Assembly: GCA_003210075.1 (NCBI GenBank)
Contig: QCNR01000009.1
Span: forward strand, 1 to 58,721
Source: Pelagibacteraceae bacterium AG-426-G09
GTDB lineage: Bacteria; Pseudomonadota; Alphaproteobacteria; Pelagibacterales; Pelagibacteraceae
Direction of reading: 5' to 3'
Length of the DNA: 58,721 nt
Numbering within the stretch: position 1 is the first letter of the stretch; every line of letters starts with the position of its first letter. This document shows positions 39,361 to 47,487 of this stretch, piece by piece. Below the pieces are notes generated by a model. The model was not told the DNA's origin. It searched no databases and was given only the letters and a program-made list of their open reading frames with translations. A program made the translations under genes and the position numbers.

Positions 39361-39429
39361 AAAATTTCCTTTAAATAATTTTCTTGCAATTTTTCTACAA
39401 ATGTTATTTTTCTATATTTAATTTCAAAA

Positions 39430-39717
39430 ATGGCAAGTACAGATATTATTATACATGATAAAAAAGACAACGTTGGTGTTGTTGTAATTGAAAAAGTCGC
39501 ACCAAATCAAACTTGTAACTGTTGGATTATGGAGGATGATGGTTCAACGACTATTGAGGCTAAAAATGAAGTTCCGCTTGGCCATAAGCTTGCATTAACA
39601 GATTTAAAAGAAGGTGATACTATAATTAAGTATGGTCATGATATTGGGAAAGTAGTTAAATCAATTAAAAAGGGTGAGCATGTTCATGTTCACAATGTTA
39701 AAACTAAGAAATGGTAG
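39430..39717 (+). CDS. suyA: (2R)-sulfolactate sulfo-lyase, small subunit
   Basis: A 95-residue SAF-domain protein matching the N-terminal piece of UxaA/altronate-dehydratase-like enzymes (VGVVVIEKVAPNQTC, NEVPLGHKLAL, ITKYGHDIGK-like YGHDIGKVVKS, VHVHNV). In SuyAB the small and large parts are separate genes, as here. The pair cleaves sulfolactate to pyruvate and sulfite. It begins 69 bases from the divergent xsc and is followed after 5 bases by suyB. UxaA-family sugar-acid dehydratases share this fold, so the call rests partly on the sulfur context. Confidence 0.8.
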   Translation: MASTDIIIHDKKDNVGVVVIEKVAPNQTCNCWIMEDDGSTTIEAKNEVPLGHKLALTDLKEGDTIIKYGHDIGKVVKSIKKGEHVHVHNVKTKKW

Positions 39718-39722
39718 TTTAG

Positions 39723-40889
39723 ATGGAAATTCCAAAAAGTTTTTTAGGTTATAAAAGAGAAAATGGAAGGGTTGGAACAAGAAACCATGTAATTATACTT
39801 CCTGTTGACGATATTTCAAACGCTTGTGCAGAAGCAGTATCAAATAATATTAAAGGAACCATTGCACTTCCGCATTCATACGGAAGACTACAGTTTGGTG
39901 CAGATTTAGAGTTACATTTTAGAACAATGATTGGCACTGCAAAAAATCCAAACGTTGCAGCGGCAATTATTATCGGAATTGAACCTAAATGGACAAAAAG
40001 AATTGTAGATGAAGTAGCAAAAACAGGAAAACCAGTTGAAGGGTTTAGCATTGAAGGAGCTGGAGATATTGAGACTATAATGAAAGCTTCAAAAAAAGCA
40101 CAAGAATTTTCAATTTGGGCTTCAGAAAAACAAAGAGAAGAGTGTCCAGTAAGCGATCTTTGGATTTCTGTTAAGTGTGGAGAGTCTGATACGACATCAG
40201 GACTTGCTTCCAACCCAACAGTTGGCAACTTAATGGATAAATTAGAGCCACTAGGAGTTCATTTATGTTTTGGAGAAACTTCAGAACTAACTGGTGCAGA
40301 AAGTGTATGTGCTAAAAGAGGTAAAACAAAAGAGGCTCAGGATAAGTTCATGAAAACCTGGAGTGACTATAACGACTTTATATTAAAAGAGGCAACAGAT
40401 GACCTTTCTGAAAGCCAACCAACAGCTGGAAATATAGCTGGTGGACTAACAACAATTGAGGAAAAAGCTTTTGGTAATTTTCAAAAAATTGGATCAAGAC
40501 AATTTGTTGATGTTTTAACGCCTGCAGAGGAACCAACTAAAGGCTCAGGTCTTTACTTTATGGATACATCTTCTGCTGCAGCAGAATGTGTGACGCTTCA
40601 GGCTGCTGGAGGTTTTAATATTCATCTATTTCCAACTGGACAGGGAAATATTATTGGTAATCCTATAGAACCTGTTATTAAATTAACTGCAAATCCATTA
40701 ACAGCTGTTAAAATGAAAGAACATATTGATGTTGATGTATCAAAAATTCTTTCAAGAGAAATGAATTTAGATCAAGCTGGAGACGAATTAATTAAAGCAA
40801 CTATGAGAGTTGCAAATGGAAGATTTACTTGTGCCGAGGCCTTAGGTCATAGAGAATTTGTTATGACTAAACTTTATAGAAGTGCTTGA
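39723..40889 (+). CDS. suyB: (2R)-sulfolactate sulfo-lyase, large subunit
   Basis: The 388-residue protein is a UxaA-family C-terminal domain protein: [20 protein letters not shown] at the start, [33 protein letters not shown] and a C-terminal [18 protein letters not shown]. The length agrees with the large subunit of sulfolactate sulfo-lyase (about 42 kDa), which releases sulfite from sulfolactate to give pyruvate. Neighbours xsc, the TauE/SafE exporter and aprBA all handle sulfite, which favours SuyB over altronate or galactarate dehydratase. One base separates its stop from the convergent exporter gene. Confidence 0.82.
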   Translation: MEIPKSFLGYKRENGRVGTRNHVIILPVDDISNACAEAVSNNIKGTIALPHSYGRLQFGADLELHFRTMIGTAKNPNVAAAIIIGIEPKWTKRIVDEVAKTGKPVEGFSIEGAGDIETIMKASKKAQEFSIWASEKQREECPVSDLWISVKCGESDTTSGLASNPTVGNLMDKLEPLGVHLCFGETSELTGAESVCAKRGKTKEAQDKFMKTWSDYNDFILKEATDDLSESQPTAGNIAGGLTTIEEKAFGNFQKIGSRQFVDVLTPAEEPTKGSGLYFMDTSSAAAECVTLQAAGGFNIHLFPTGQGNIIGNPIEPVIKLTANPLTAVKMKEHIDVDVSKILSREMNLDQAGDELIKATMRVANGRFTCAEALGHREFVMTKLYRSA

Positions 40890-40890
40890 T

Positions 40891-41982
40891 TTATTTTTCA
40901 GCTTGAAGTCTAGCTAATCTTTTTTTATTCCAATCAGATATCAATTTTCTAATACCTGCGGCACCTACTCCCAAAACAATTGCAAGAACAACTGATGTTA
41001 ATCCGTAAAATACTGGTAGATCTTTAGAGTACTCTAAAATAAATTTAGCGAAAACTCCAAGATTTTGAACCCCATTATTTACAGCAACAATTACTGTATC
41101 CTCACTGATAAATGTATCGTACGCAATTGCTATTCCAATACATAAAATTAATACAGCTAAAATAGTCTTAAACTGAGAACTATCAATTTTCTCACCCATT
41201 TTTTGTCCAACCTGAACGCCAACGATCGAACCTAAGATTAATATTGTTACCAATACAAGATCTATTGTTCCATAATTAAAAGCGTGCAAAACAGTTACAA
41301 TTGCACTTACAAATATCGTCACAAATAATGATGTTCCTGGTATTAATTTTGTGGGCATTCCAATAATATAAATCATTGCAGGAACTAAGATAAAGGCGCC
41401 TCCAACTCCCATTATCGCAGCAATATAACCAACTATCATTCCTATAATTATTGGAGTAAAAATACTTTCATAAACTTTTGATTTTTTAAATCTCATTCTA
41501 AAAGGAAGTCCATGTATCCAATAATGATGGTGCAATTTTTTTCTTACAATTATTTTTTTTCTTGCTTTATCAATTTCAGAAACACCTTGAATTAACATAA
41601 ATGTTCCAAGTATTGCTAAAACATACATGTATGCTAAAGAAATTACTTCATTAATCTTTCCAATGTCTTTTAAATATGAGAATGTAAGTATACCAAGCAA
41701 TGTTCCAAAAGTACCACCTATCACAATCATAAATCCCATCTTGTAATCTAATGTGCCTTTTAAATAGTGAGTTGTTGATCCTGAAACTGATGTACCCAAA
41801 ATATTACTAGCCTCATTTGGAACAGCATAAGCAGGTGGAATTCCAAGAAAAATTAGAAATGGTGTCATCAAAAATCCTCCTCCAACACCAAATAATCCAG
41901 AGAGAACTCCAACAAATAAACTTAATATAAATATAAATGCTATATTTATTTCAACTTGTGCAATTGGAAGAAAATATTCCAT
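40891..41982 (-). CDS. TauE/SafE family sulfite/anion exporter
   Basis: Inner-membrane permease of the TauE/SafE group, members of which export sulfite or related anions formed from sulfonates. The 363-residue protein has about eight hydrophobic segments in two repeats. The first carries LFGVGGGFLMTPFLIFLGIP and the second MGVGGAFILVPAMIYIIG, the paired Gly-rich motifs of the family. A hydrophilic His/Lys-rich loop (IVRKKLHHHYWIHGLP, about residue 150) joins the halves. Placement between the two sulfite-producing enzymes and aprBA supports sulfite as substrate; direction of transport is inferred. Confidence 0.83.
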   Translation of the reverse strand: MEYFLPIAQVEINIAFIFILSLFVGVLSGLFGVGGGFLMTPFLIFLGIPPAYAVPNEASNILGTSVSGSTTHYLKGTLDYKMGFMIVIGGTFGTLLGILTFSYLKDIGKINEVISLAYMYVLAILGTFMLIQGVSEIDKARKKIIVRKKLHHHYWIHGLPFRMRFKKSKVYESIFTPIIIGMIVGYIAAIMGVGGAFILVPAMIYIIGMPTKLIPGTSLFVTIFVSAIVTVLHAFNYGTIDLVLVTILILGSIVGVQVGQKMGEKIDSSQFKTILAVLILCIGIAIAYDTFISEDTVIVAVNNGVQNLGVFAKFILEYSKDLPVFYGLTSVVLAIVLGVGAAGIRKLISDWNKKRLARLQAEK

Positions 41983-42033
41983 AAGACCTATTAACTACTT
42001 CGTACTCCTATGGTTAATAATTGTCAAATATTA

Positions 42034-42180
42034 TTATATATTTAAGAAGGTGCTTAACAAAATTACTGCCCAATAAATTCCAAGTCCAAAAAAAAGAATT
42101 TCTTTTATATGATTATTAAAAAAAGTGGTTGGTATAGATTTTGATAATTTTTTTGAATTTTTTAAAATAAACTGGACCAC
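42034..42180 (-). CDS. Possible small membrane protein (48 residues, GTG start)
   Basis: In the 250-base gap between the exporter and the next gene, a frame opens with GTG at 42180 (VVQFILKNSKKLSKSIP) and ends FGLGIYWAVILLSTFLNI. It has one C-terminal membrane helix (about residues 28-46) preceded by a basic N-terminus. A weak GGAA lies just upstream. It is on the same strand as the apr genes. The alternative is non-coding AT-rich spacer; I recognise no family. Downstream, TTGACA at 42022-42027 could be the -35 box of the exporter. Confidence 0.4.
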   Translation of the reverse strand: MVQFILKNSKKLSKSIPTTFFNNHIKEILFFGLGIYWAVILLSTFLNI

Positions 42181-42233
42181 GTTTCCGAATTAGCAAAATC
42201 CTACAACTTTGCAAGTATTATTTTTTAAATTTG

Positions 42234-42584
42234 CTAAAAAATTGTTGCTCCAAAAATTTTTACTTCACCGTCCTCTTCTCCGAGTACCAAACGACCTAGA
42301 TAGTCTCCCTTCATTGTATTACTCTTTTGTTTAAACAGCACAGTGACATATAAATCTCTTCTTAGACAGCCCAAGGCTTCTCTATCATCCGAAAGGTTTG
42401 TCAAAAGCTTGTTGCTTGCCCATTGTTTTCCTATTTCTACTTCATTAGCCCCGTAAAGCATTTGTGCTGAAAAATTCTTTGTAAAACCACTATAATCCCT
42501 CCTGTTTGAAGCTTTAACCAATTCATCCCATAGCGGAGTAGCAATTTTAATGATTTCCTCGTCTGTTTTCTCAATGAGGCTCAT
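42234..42584 (-). CDS. Conserved-looking hypothetical protein downstream of aprA
   Basis: A 116-residue soluble protein with no signal peptide or membrane segment. The layout (helical N-terminal half with PLWDELVKASNRRDYSGFTK, then beta-rich VTVLFKQKS, YLGRLVLGEE and VKIFGATIF) resembles small NTF2/SnoaL-like folds, but I cannot assign it. It begins 15 bases after the aprA stop and is thus the fourth gene of the aprM-aprB-aprA run, suggesting a role with APS reductase or sulfite. Two adjacent basic residues and one Cys (GCLRRDLY) are the only striking positions. Confidence 0.7.
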   Translation of the reverse strand: MSLIEKTDEEIIKIATPLWDELVKASNRRDYSGFTKNFSAQMLYGANEVEIGKQWASNKLLTNLSDDREALGCLRRDLYVTVLFKQKSNTMKGDYLGRLVLGEEDGEVKIFGATIF

Positions 42585-42599
42585 AACTATTTTATTTTT

Positions 42600-44456
42600 T
42601 TAAGCGGTTTTTTTCTTTTCTTCGTCTACTATATGATAAACAGGCTTCTTCTCCATAGTAAATTTGCCTGTTTCTGGGTCTCTTTGAGAAACTGTTAAAC
42701 AATGCCAATTTTCATCATCAAGTTTCATATGATCTCCCCTATAATAATACCCTGGCCATCTTGTTTCTTTTCTAAATAAAGTATGCTCTGTAACACATTG
42801 AGATGTTAGTGCCCTATGCTTAAGTTCCCACGCTCTCATTAATTGATGGTAGTCCTCTGCACCAACATGCTCTAAATCCTCTTGCAGCATTCCTAATTGT
42901 TCAAGACCTTTGTTTAATAGATTTTCATTTGTCATATAATTATTTGTTAGACCGCCACAATATTCATCCATAATTTTTTGAAGTCTTTGTAAACCCTGAA
43001 TTGGAGATAAATAGCTAGGTGAAACTGTCCCTGCAGTGATTTCATTTCTACCTACTTGGTAATTTTCAAGAGGTTTATAAATAGTTTCTCTTAAATTTTC
43101 ATACTGAGTATCTGAAACCTTTATATCATTGGCTTTTTTATCTGTAATATATTTAACTGCCGCTTTTGCTGCTAATCTTCCTTCAGTAAACGATCCTGAT
43201 GAAAATTTGTGAGCACTTCCGCCTACAGTATCTCCTGCACCAAATAAACCCTCTATAGTTGTCATTCTATTATATCCCCAGTAATAATCATCTGGAGCAA
43301 TATCCTCTGGTCCACTTACCCAAGCTCCTGAACATGTTGCATGGGATCCCATTACATAAGGTTCTGAGGTTGTTAATTCAGGATTTGTATATTTTGGATC
43401 AATATTTTGTGATGCCCAAACAACTGCTTGACCAACGGTCATTCCTAAAAAGTTTTCCCAACCAACAGTTTCTAAATGTGGGTCTTGAAATGCTTCTTTT
43501 GTAACCATATGGATAGGACCACCACCAGCTGCCACTTCCTGAATAAAGGCATGATTTCTTAAACAAGTTGGAGTTGGATGATGATCAATATATTCACCGA
43601 CCATTTTTTTAGTATGTTCATACCATTTTTTCTCGTAATTTTCCCCATTGGCATTTTGAGTATATGTTTTTAAATGTAAGAAATAAGCGCCAACAGGACC
43701 ATAACCATCTTTAAACCTACATAAAACAATTCTATTTTCCATTTGAGTCATTTTTGCACCAGCTGCAATTGGTAATGCGTAAGCAGAACCGTTACTCCAA
43801 GGAGCATACCAAGTTCTTCCCATTCCTTCACCAACTGCTCTTGGTTTAAATATGTGAGAGGCGCCACCAGCAGCAACAATTACTGCTTTTGCTTTGAATA
43901 CGTGATAATCACCAGTTCTCATATTAAATCCAACAGCTCCTGCAATTCTATTTGGATTGCTCTCATCTTTTAAAAGGTGGGTTATCATTATTCTGTTGTA
44001 AATTTTATTTGCTGATTTTTTTGCAGCTTCAGCTACAATTGGTTTATAACTTTCTCCATGGATCATTATTTGCCATTTACCTTCTCTTTGGTATCGGCCT
44101 GTTTCTTTATTTCGCATCATTGGCAGACCCCACTCATCGAACATATGAACAGTAGAGTCGACATGTCTTGCCATGTCATAACCAAGGTCTTCTCTCACTA
44201 AACCCATTAAATCATTTCTTGCATATCTTACATGGTCTTCGGGCATATTTTCTCCCCACTGCATTCCCATGTAACAGTTAATAGCGTATAAGCCTTGAGC
44301 AACAGCACCACTTCTATCTATGTTAGCTTTTTCAACACATATTATTTTAAGATCTCTACCCCAGTATCTAGATTCAAATGTTGCGCCAGTACCGGCCATA
44401 CCACCACCAACAACTAGAATATCGCAATCTTCAAATACTGTTTTATTTTTTGGCAT
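42600..44456 (-). CDS. aprA: Adenylylsulfate (APS) reductase, alpha subunit
   Basis: AprA is the flavoprotein subunit of dissimilatory-type APS reductase. In sulfur oxidisers it runs in reverse, joining sulfite and AMP to APS and releasing two electrons. The 618-residue protein has the FAD-binding ILVVGGGMAGTGATFESRYW (about residues 13-32), EKANIDRSGAVAQGLYAINC, MHGE-type loop IMIHGESYKPIV, and a C-terminal domain with WELKHRALTSQCVTEH typical of the fumarate-reductase-like fold. Start and aprB stop overlap by one base. SAR11 genomes are known to carry aprBA although they lack dissimilatory sulfate reduction, which favours sulfite oxidation. Confidence 0.93.
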   Translation of the reverse strand: MPKNKTVFEDCDILVVGGGMAGTGATFESRYWGRDLKIICVEKANIDRSGAVAQGLYAINCYMGMQWGENMPEDHVRYARNDLMGLVREDLGYDMARHVDSTVHMFDEWGLPMMRNKETGRYQREGKWQIMIHGESYKPIVAEAAKKSANKIYNRIMITHLLKDESNPNRIAGAVGFNMRTGDYHVFKAKAVIVAAGGASHIFKPRAVGEGMGRTWYAPWSNGSAYALPIAAGAKMTQMENRIVLCRFKDGYGPVGAYFLHLKTYTQNANGENYEKKWYEHTKKMVGEYIDHHPTPTCLRNHAFIQEVAAGGGPIHMVTKEAFQDPHLETVGWENFLGMTVGQAVVWASQNIDPKYTNPELTTSEPYVMGSHATCSGAWVSGPEDIAPDDYYWGYNRMTTIEGLFGAGDTVGGSAHKFSSGSFTEGRLAAKAAVKYITDKKANDIKVSDTQYENLRETIYKPLENYQVGRNEITAGTVSPSYLSPIQGLQRLQKIMDEYCGGLTNNYMTNENLLNKGLEQLGMLQEDLEHVGAEDYHQLMRAWELKHRALTSQCVTEHTLFRKETRWPGYYYRGDHMKLDDENWHCLTVSQRDPETGKFTMEKKPVYHIVDEEKKKTA

Positions 44457-44926
44457 TAATAATAAACACCTTTTTTAAATGAACTTTTGTTAATTGCAGG
44501 TAAATCTTTTTCAGTATTTAAACCGTGTGGTTCATTATATAAAATTTGTGACTGCATATCACCTTGGTTTGGACTATCAGCTTCAGCTAATTTTGGAATA
44601 TGTTTACCCCAAGGTTTTGTTGTAATTGGTGATACAAAATCTTTTACAGTTCCATTTCTAAATTTAATCTTCCAAGAAATGGTTCCTTTTTTTTCTTCTC
44701 TTAAAACTCTTACTTTGTGTCCCATAGGAGCAAAGTCTGCATAGCCTCTAACATCTATTGCTTGTTGTGGGCACGCCTTTACGCACGAATAACATTCCCA
44801 ACAAAAATTGGGTTCAATATTAACTGCTCTTCGAATTGTTTTATCGATATGCATGATATCGGAAGGACATATGTCAACACAGTGACCACATCCATCACAT
44901 CTTGTCATATATACAAAAGTAGACAT
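44456..44926 (-). CDS. aprB: Adenylylsulfate reductase, beta subunit (ferredoxin-like)
   Basis: Electron-transfer subunit of APS reductase. The 156-residue protein carries two 4Fe-4S motifs, Cys10-13-16-20 (CDGCGHCVDIC) and Cys42-45-48-52 (CWECYSCVKAC), followed by the AprB-specific stretch ADFAPMGHKVRVLREEKKGT and a C-terminal tail that wraps around AprA in known structures. It lies between aprM (14 bases upstream) and aprA (1-base overlap), giving the order aprM-aprB-aprA. Confidence 0.94.
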   Translation of the reverse strand: MSTFVYMTRCDGCGHCVDICPSDIMHIDKTIRRAVNIEPNFCWECYSCVKACPQQAIDVRGYADFAPMGHKVRVLREEKKGTISWKIKFRNGTVKDFVSPITTKPWGKHIPKLAEADSPNQGDMQSQILYNEPHGLNTEKDLPAINKSSFKKGVYY

Positions 44927-44940
44927 AATTATTTTCCTTT

Positions 44941-45735
44941 CTAATAGTGTTTAGGTTTTTCTCTTGAAATTCCCAAACCAAAATCCTCTGGTGCATCTGC
45001 GGGCATTGGCAAGTCATCATTTGACCCATCCGCTTTTGCTAAATTTTTTTGTATTGCTGCTCCTGGTTTATAAAACATATGTGCAAATTTAGACCAATAA
45101 ACTCCACCAAACAAAATTATATTTGCCACAGCAAATAAAACTAAAAATAATGTATCCCAACCACTAATTCCTGATGATTGCAAATATGACCAAATTAATC
45201 CTGTAGCTGAAGCTGCAACAAGAGCTAAAACAAATAGGTCAGCTAAAACGATTCTAAATACTGAATTTGCCTCCGCAGAAACATCTACTCTTAAAAATAA
45301 CCAGAACCAACCACCGCCTATAACAGTCATGATAGCTCCAGCATGCCAAATAATTGGCCAAACTGATGGTGTACTTATCCCAGGAGATGAATATTTAAAT
45401 ATCATTACCGCAGAACCAATCCAAAACAATACTGTTCCATACATACCCATCACATGAGCTATTCTTCTTTGAGTAGCACCTAATTCAGCAGTTGTTAATA
45501 TATCATGAGCAATTGTTTTTGTTACAACAGAAATTTTTTCACCACTACTTAGATTTTTTGTTGCTGATAACTTTGCCTTCTTTGCATTGTTAAAAAAATA
45601 CTTAACATTCTTTTTATGAATTATATCAAGTATTGTTCCTCCACCCGCTAAAGCAACCATTGCTAAAACAAAGATTTGCATACCAATCGAAGGTACTGTT
45701 TCTGCTAATATTGCGAATGGATTTGTTGATATCAT
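44941..45735 (-). CDS. aprM: AprM-like membrane anchor of APS reductase
   Basis: The 264-residue protein has about six hydrophobic helices (near residues 15-35, 95-112, 122-150, 160-182 and 192-215, with some uncertainty) and a polar C-terminal tail. It includes GATQRRIAHVMGMYGTVLFW with His residues that could ligate heme in a cytochrome-b-like fashion. In several sulfur oxidisers AprM replaces the QmoABC complex as the link between AprBA and the quinone pool; here it is first in the apr run, preceded by an AAGGG ribosome-binding site. The identity rests on context plus membrane layout. Confidence 0.78.
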   Translation of the reverse strand: MISTNPFAILAETVPSIGMQIFVLAMVALAGGGTILDIIHKKNVKYFFNNAKKAKLSATKNLSSGEKISVVTKTIAHDILTTAELGATQRRIAHVMGMYGTVLFWIGSAVMIFKYSSPGISTPSVWPIIWHAGAIMTVIGGGWFWLFLRVDVSAEANSVFRIVLADLFVLALVAASATGLIWSYLQSSGISGWDTLFLVLFAVANIILFGGVYWSKFAHMFYKPGAAIQKNLAKADGSNDDLPMPADAPEDFGLGISREKPKHY

Positions 45736-45825
45736 TTTTCCCTTTCAGAGCTTCTAGTATAGTTAAAATAAATAATCAATAAGGTAAATTAGGTATATTC
45801 GTACCATCTAATGGAATTTATTTTA

Positions 45826-46227
45826 TTATTTTCTAGTATAATGTTGTTTTAAGGGGATCACTGATCTAACTCCTCCTTGTGGATTATCAACATCGCCCTC
45901 TCGTCTAGGAATCAAATGAATATGGCAATGCATTATTGATTGACCGGCTGTTTTTCCAGAATTGGTACCAATATTAAAACCTTTTACTGTTATATCGTCT
46001 TTTAAAATCTTCTCTTTAGTTTTTAAAATTAGTTCGTGACAGGCCTGAACTTCTTCAGCGGTTAGTTCAAAATAATCCTGAACATGTCTTTTTGGTACTA
46101 TAAGACTATGAAATTTTGAGACAGGATAACTATCAGTTGATGAATAAGCTAACTGATTTTCAAATTGAAGTTCTTCTTTTCTAACCTTGCAAAAAATACA
46201 AGGATTGTTTGGATCTTTCATATTCAA
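45826..46227 (-). CDS. HIT family nucleotide hydrolase
   Basis: Small histidine-triad protein, probably hydrolysing dinucleotide or nucleoside-phosphoramidate bonds. The 133-residue protein has the CIFC pair (Cys10, Cys13) of zinc-binding members and the catalytic triad HCHIHLIPR (His100, His102, His104). Its start overlaps the pabC stop by 4 bases, so it is the last gene of the metC-MFS-pab run. It is tempting to note that some HIT proteins act on adenylylsulfate and that apr genes begin just downstream, but it belongs to a different transcription unit. Confidence 0.88.
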   Translation of the reverse strand: MNMKDPNNPCIFCKVRKEELQFENQLAYSSTDSYPVSKFHSLIVPKRHVQDYFELTAEEVQACHELILKTKEKILKDDITVKGFNIGTNSGKTAGQSIMHCHIHLIPRREGDVDNPQGGVRSVIPLKQHYTRK

Positions 46228-46967
46228 ATAAGAGAATTATATATTTTATTTAATTTACGATAACAAACTGTTTTTTTTCTCTTCCAGTTTACTTCATCTA
46301 TTTTTGAAACAGATGTAATACCTTTTCCAGAACCTATGAGAAGAATCTCTTCAAAATCATCGATTTCATTAATTGAAATATCTTTACCGATAATTTTCAA
46401 TTTTTTATTTATATGTTTAATTGTATTACCAAAGTAACAATTTTTTTTAGGAGAGTAAATTTTTCCATTTTTAACAAAAACTAAATTAGATGTACCGGTC
46501 TCCAAGATTTTATTATTCGAAACCAGCGCAATATCAAATTTAGTTGGATCAAGTTTACTCAGCTTAGAAATTATTTTCTTATAATATAAATTTTTATAAT
46601 TTGGGTCTATTCGTTTATATTTAAACAATAAAAGATTAAAATTATTTTTTGGTATTGGTCTTTTTCTTATAGATACAGAGATTAGTTTTTTATTTAAAGC
46701 AATTCTAAATAAATTATCAGGACCTTTGTATAAAGTATTTTTTTTTATTAAATTGATAATGTCATTCTTTAAATTTTTTTTTCTTATTCCATAATTTTTT
46801 AAAGATTTAATTAAATTTTCTAAATGAGATCTTAATAGAATTAACTTTGGAGGTTTTCCAACCATTCTCATAGTAGTAAATACGCCTCTTGATCCCCAAA
46901 GATCTTTGAAAGGAACCTCTTTAAGATTATTAAGCTGATAGGATTTTTTTAATAAGAATGTCGCCAT
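46224..46967 (-). CDS. pabC: Class IV aminotransferase, probable 4-amino-4-deoxychorismate lyase
   Basis: PabC removes pyruvate from aminodeoxychorismate to give p-aminobenzoate for folate. The 247-residue protein belongs to the PLP fold-type IV family: GSRGVFTTMRMVGKPPKLILLRSHLENL early, YYKKIISKLSKL with a likely PLP Lys, ILETGTSNLVFVKNGKI (the E-x-x-x-SN motif), and GSGKGITSV near the end. Sequence alone also allows a branched-chain or D-amino acid aminotransferase; position after pabA (38-base overlap) decides. The first ATG is used because the family's N-terminal length fits it. Confidence 0.78.
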   Translation of the reverse strand: MATFLLKKSYQLNNLKEVPFKDLWGSRGVFTTMRMVGKPPKLILLRSHLENLIKSLKNYGIRKKNLKNDIINLIKKNTLYKGPDNLFRIALNKKLISVSIRKRPIPKNNFNLLLFKYKRIDPNYKNLYYKKIISKLSKLDPTKFDIALVSNNKILETGTSNLVFVKNGKIYSPKKNCYFGNTIKHINKKLKIIGKDISINEIDDFEEILLIGSGKGITSVSKIDEVNWKRKKTVCYRKLNKIYNSLI

Positions 46968-47487
46968 TTTCAGTTAAAAAAGATTCTGGATGAAATTGAA
47001 AGCCATATATTTTATTTTTATTATCCTCAAGACCCATAGGTATTTTTGTTTTGCCACATCTCATAGTTATTCTAATAGAATTTGATTTAAATGGCTCCAT
47101 TAATTTTAATGAATGGTATCTTCCTACTTTAAAATACTGATTATTTTTAAATATTTTGCTTTGGCTGTTTGTTTTTATTTTCGATTGAAACCCATGATAT
47201 ATTTTTGTTTGTTGAACTATTTTACCACCCTCATTATGCAAAATCATCTGATAACCTAAACAAATTCCTATTATTTTTTTTTTACCTTTATATTTTTTAT
47301 AAATTTTTGAGGAGATGGGATAATCTTTGGGCGATCCTGGTCCTGGTGAAAAAACAATTACATCACTTTTTTCTAACAACTTATTATTTATTTCGTAGTA
47401 GTTAGAACAAGTAACTTTATCAAATTTTGAAAATTGATGCACAACATTCCATGTAAATGAATCTTGATGATCGATAATATAAATCAT
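46930..47487 (-). CDS. pabA: Glutamine amidotransferase of aminodeoxychorismate (or anthranilate) synthase
   Basis: Supplies ammonia from glutamine to the PabB/TrpE-type partner. The 185-residue class I amidotransferase has the oxyanion region FSPGPGSPKD, nucleophile Cys76 in IGICLGYQMI, and the His166/Glu168 pair in FQFHPESFL. TrpG and PabA cannot be told apart by sequence; the neighbours pabB and pabC point to folate synthesis. It overlaps pabB by 4 bases and pabC by 38. Confidence 0.86.
   Translation of the reverse strand: MIYIIDHQDSFTWNVVHQFSKFDKVTCSNYYEINNKLLEKSDVIVFSPGPGSPKDYPISSKIYKKYKGKKKIIGICLGYQMILHNEGGKIVQQTKIYHGFQSKIKTNSQSKIFKNNQYFKVGRYHSLKLMEPFKSNSIRITMRCGKTKIPMGLEDNKNKIYGFQFHPESFLTENGDILIKKILSA

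Noticed and set aside
39361-39429. Divergent xsc/suyA gap as a regulated double promoter
   Set aside because: I could find TTGCAA and TATATT boxes, but none with proper spacing in either direction, and no convincing operator; not listed as a feature.
39749-40228. A 159-codon minus-strand frame inside suyB
   Set aside because: The suyB frame carries conserved family motifs over the same DNA; the antisense frame shows no recognisable feature.
45826-46227. HIT protein as part of the sulfur island (APS hydrolase)
   Set aside because: It overlaps pabC and ends the metC-pab unit; a 90-base gap with its own ribosome-binding site separates it from aprM, so a sulfur role is speculation.
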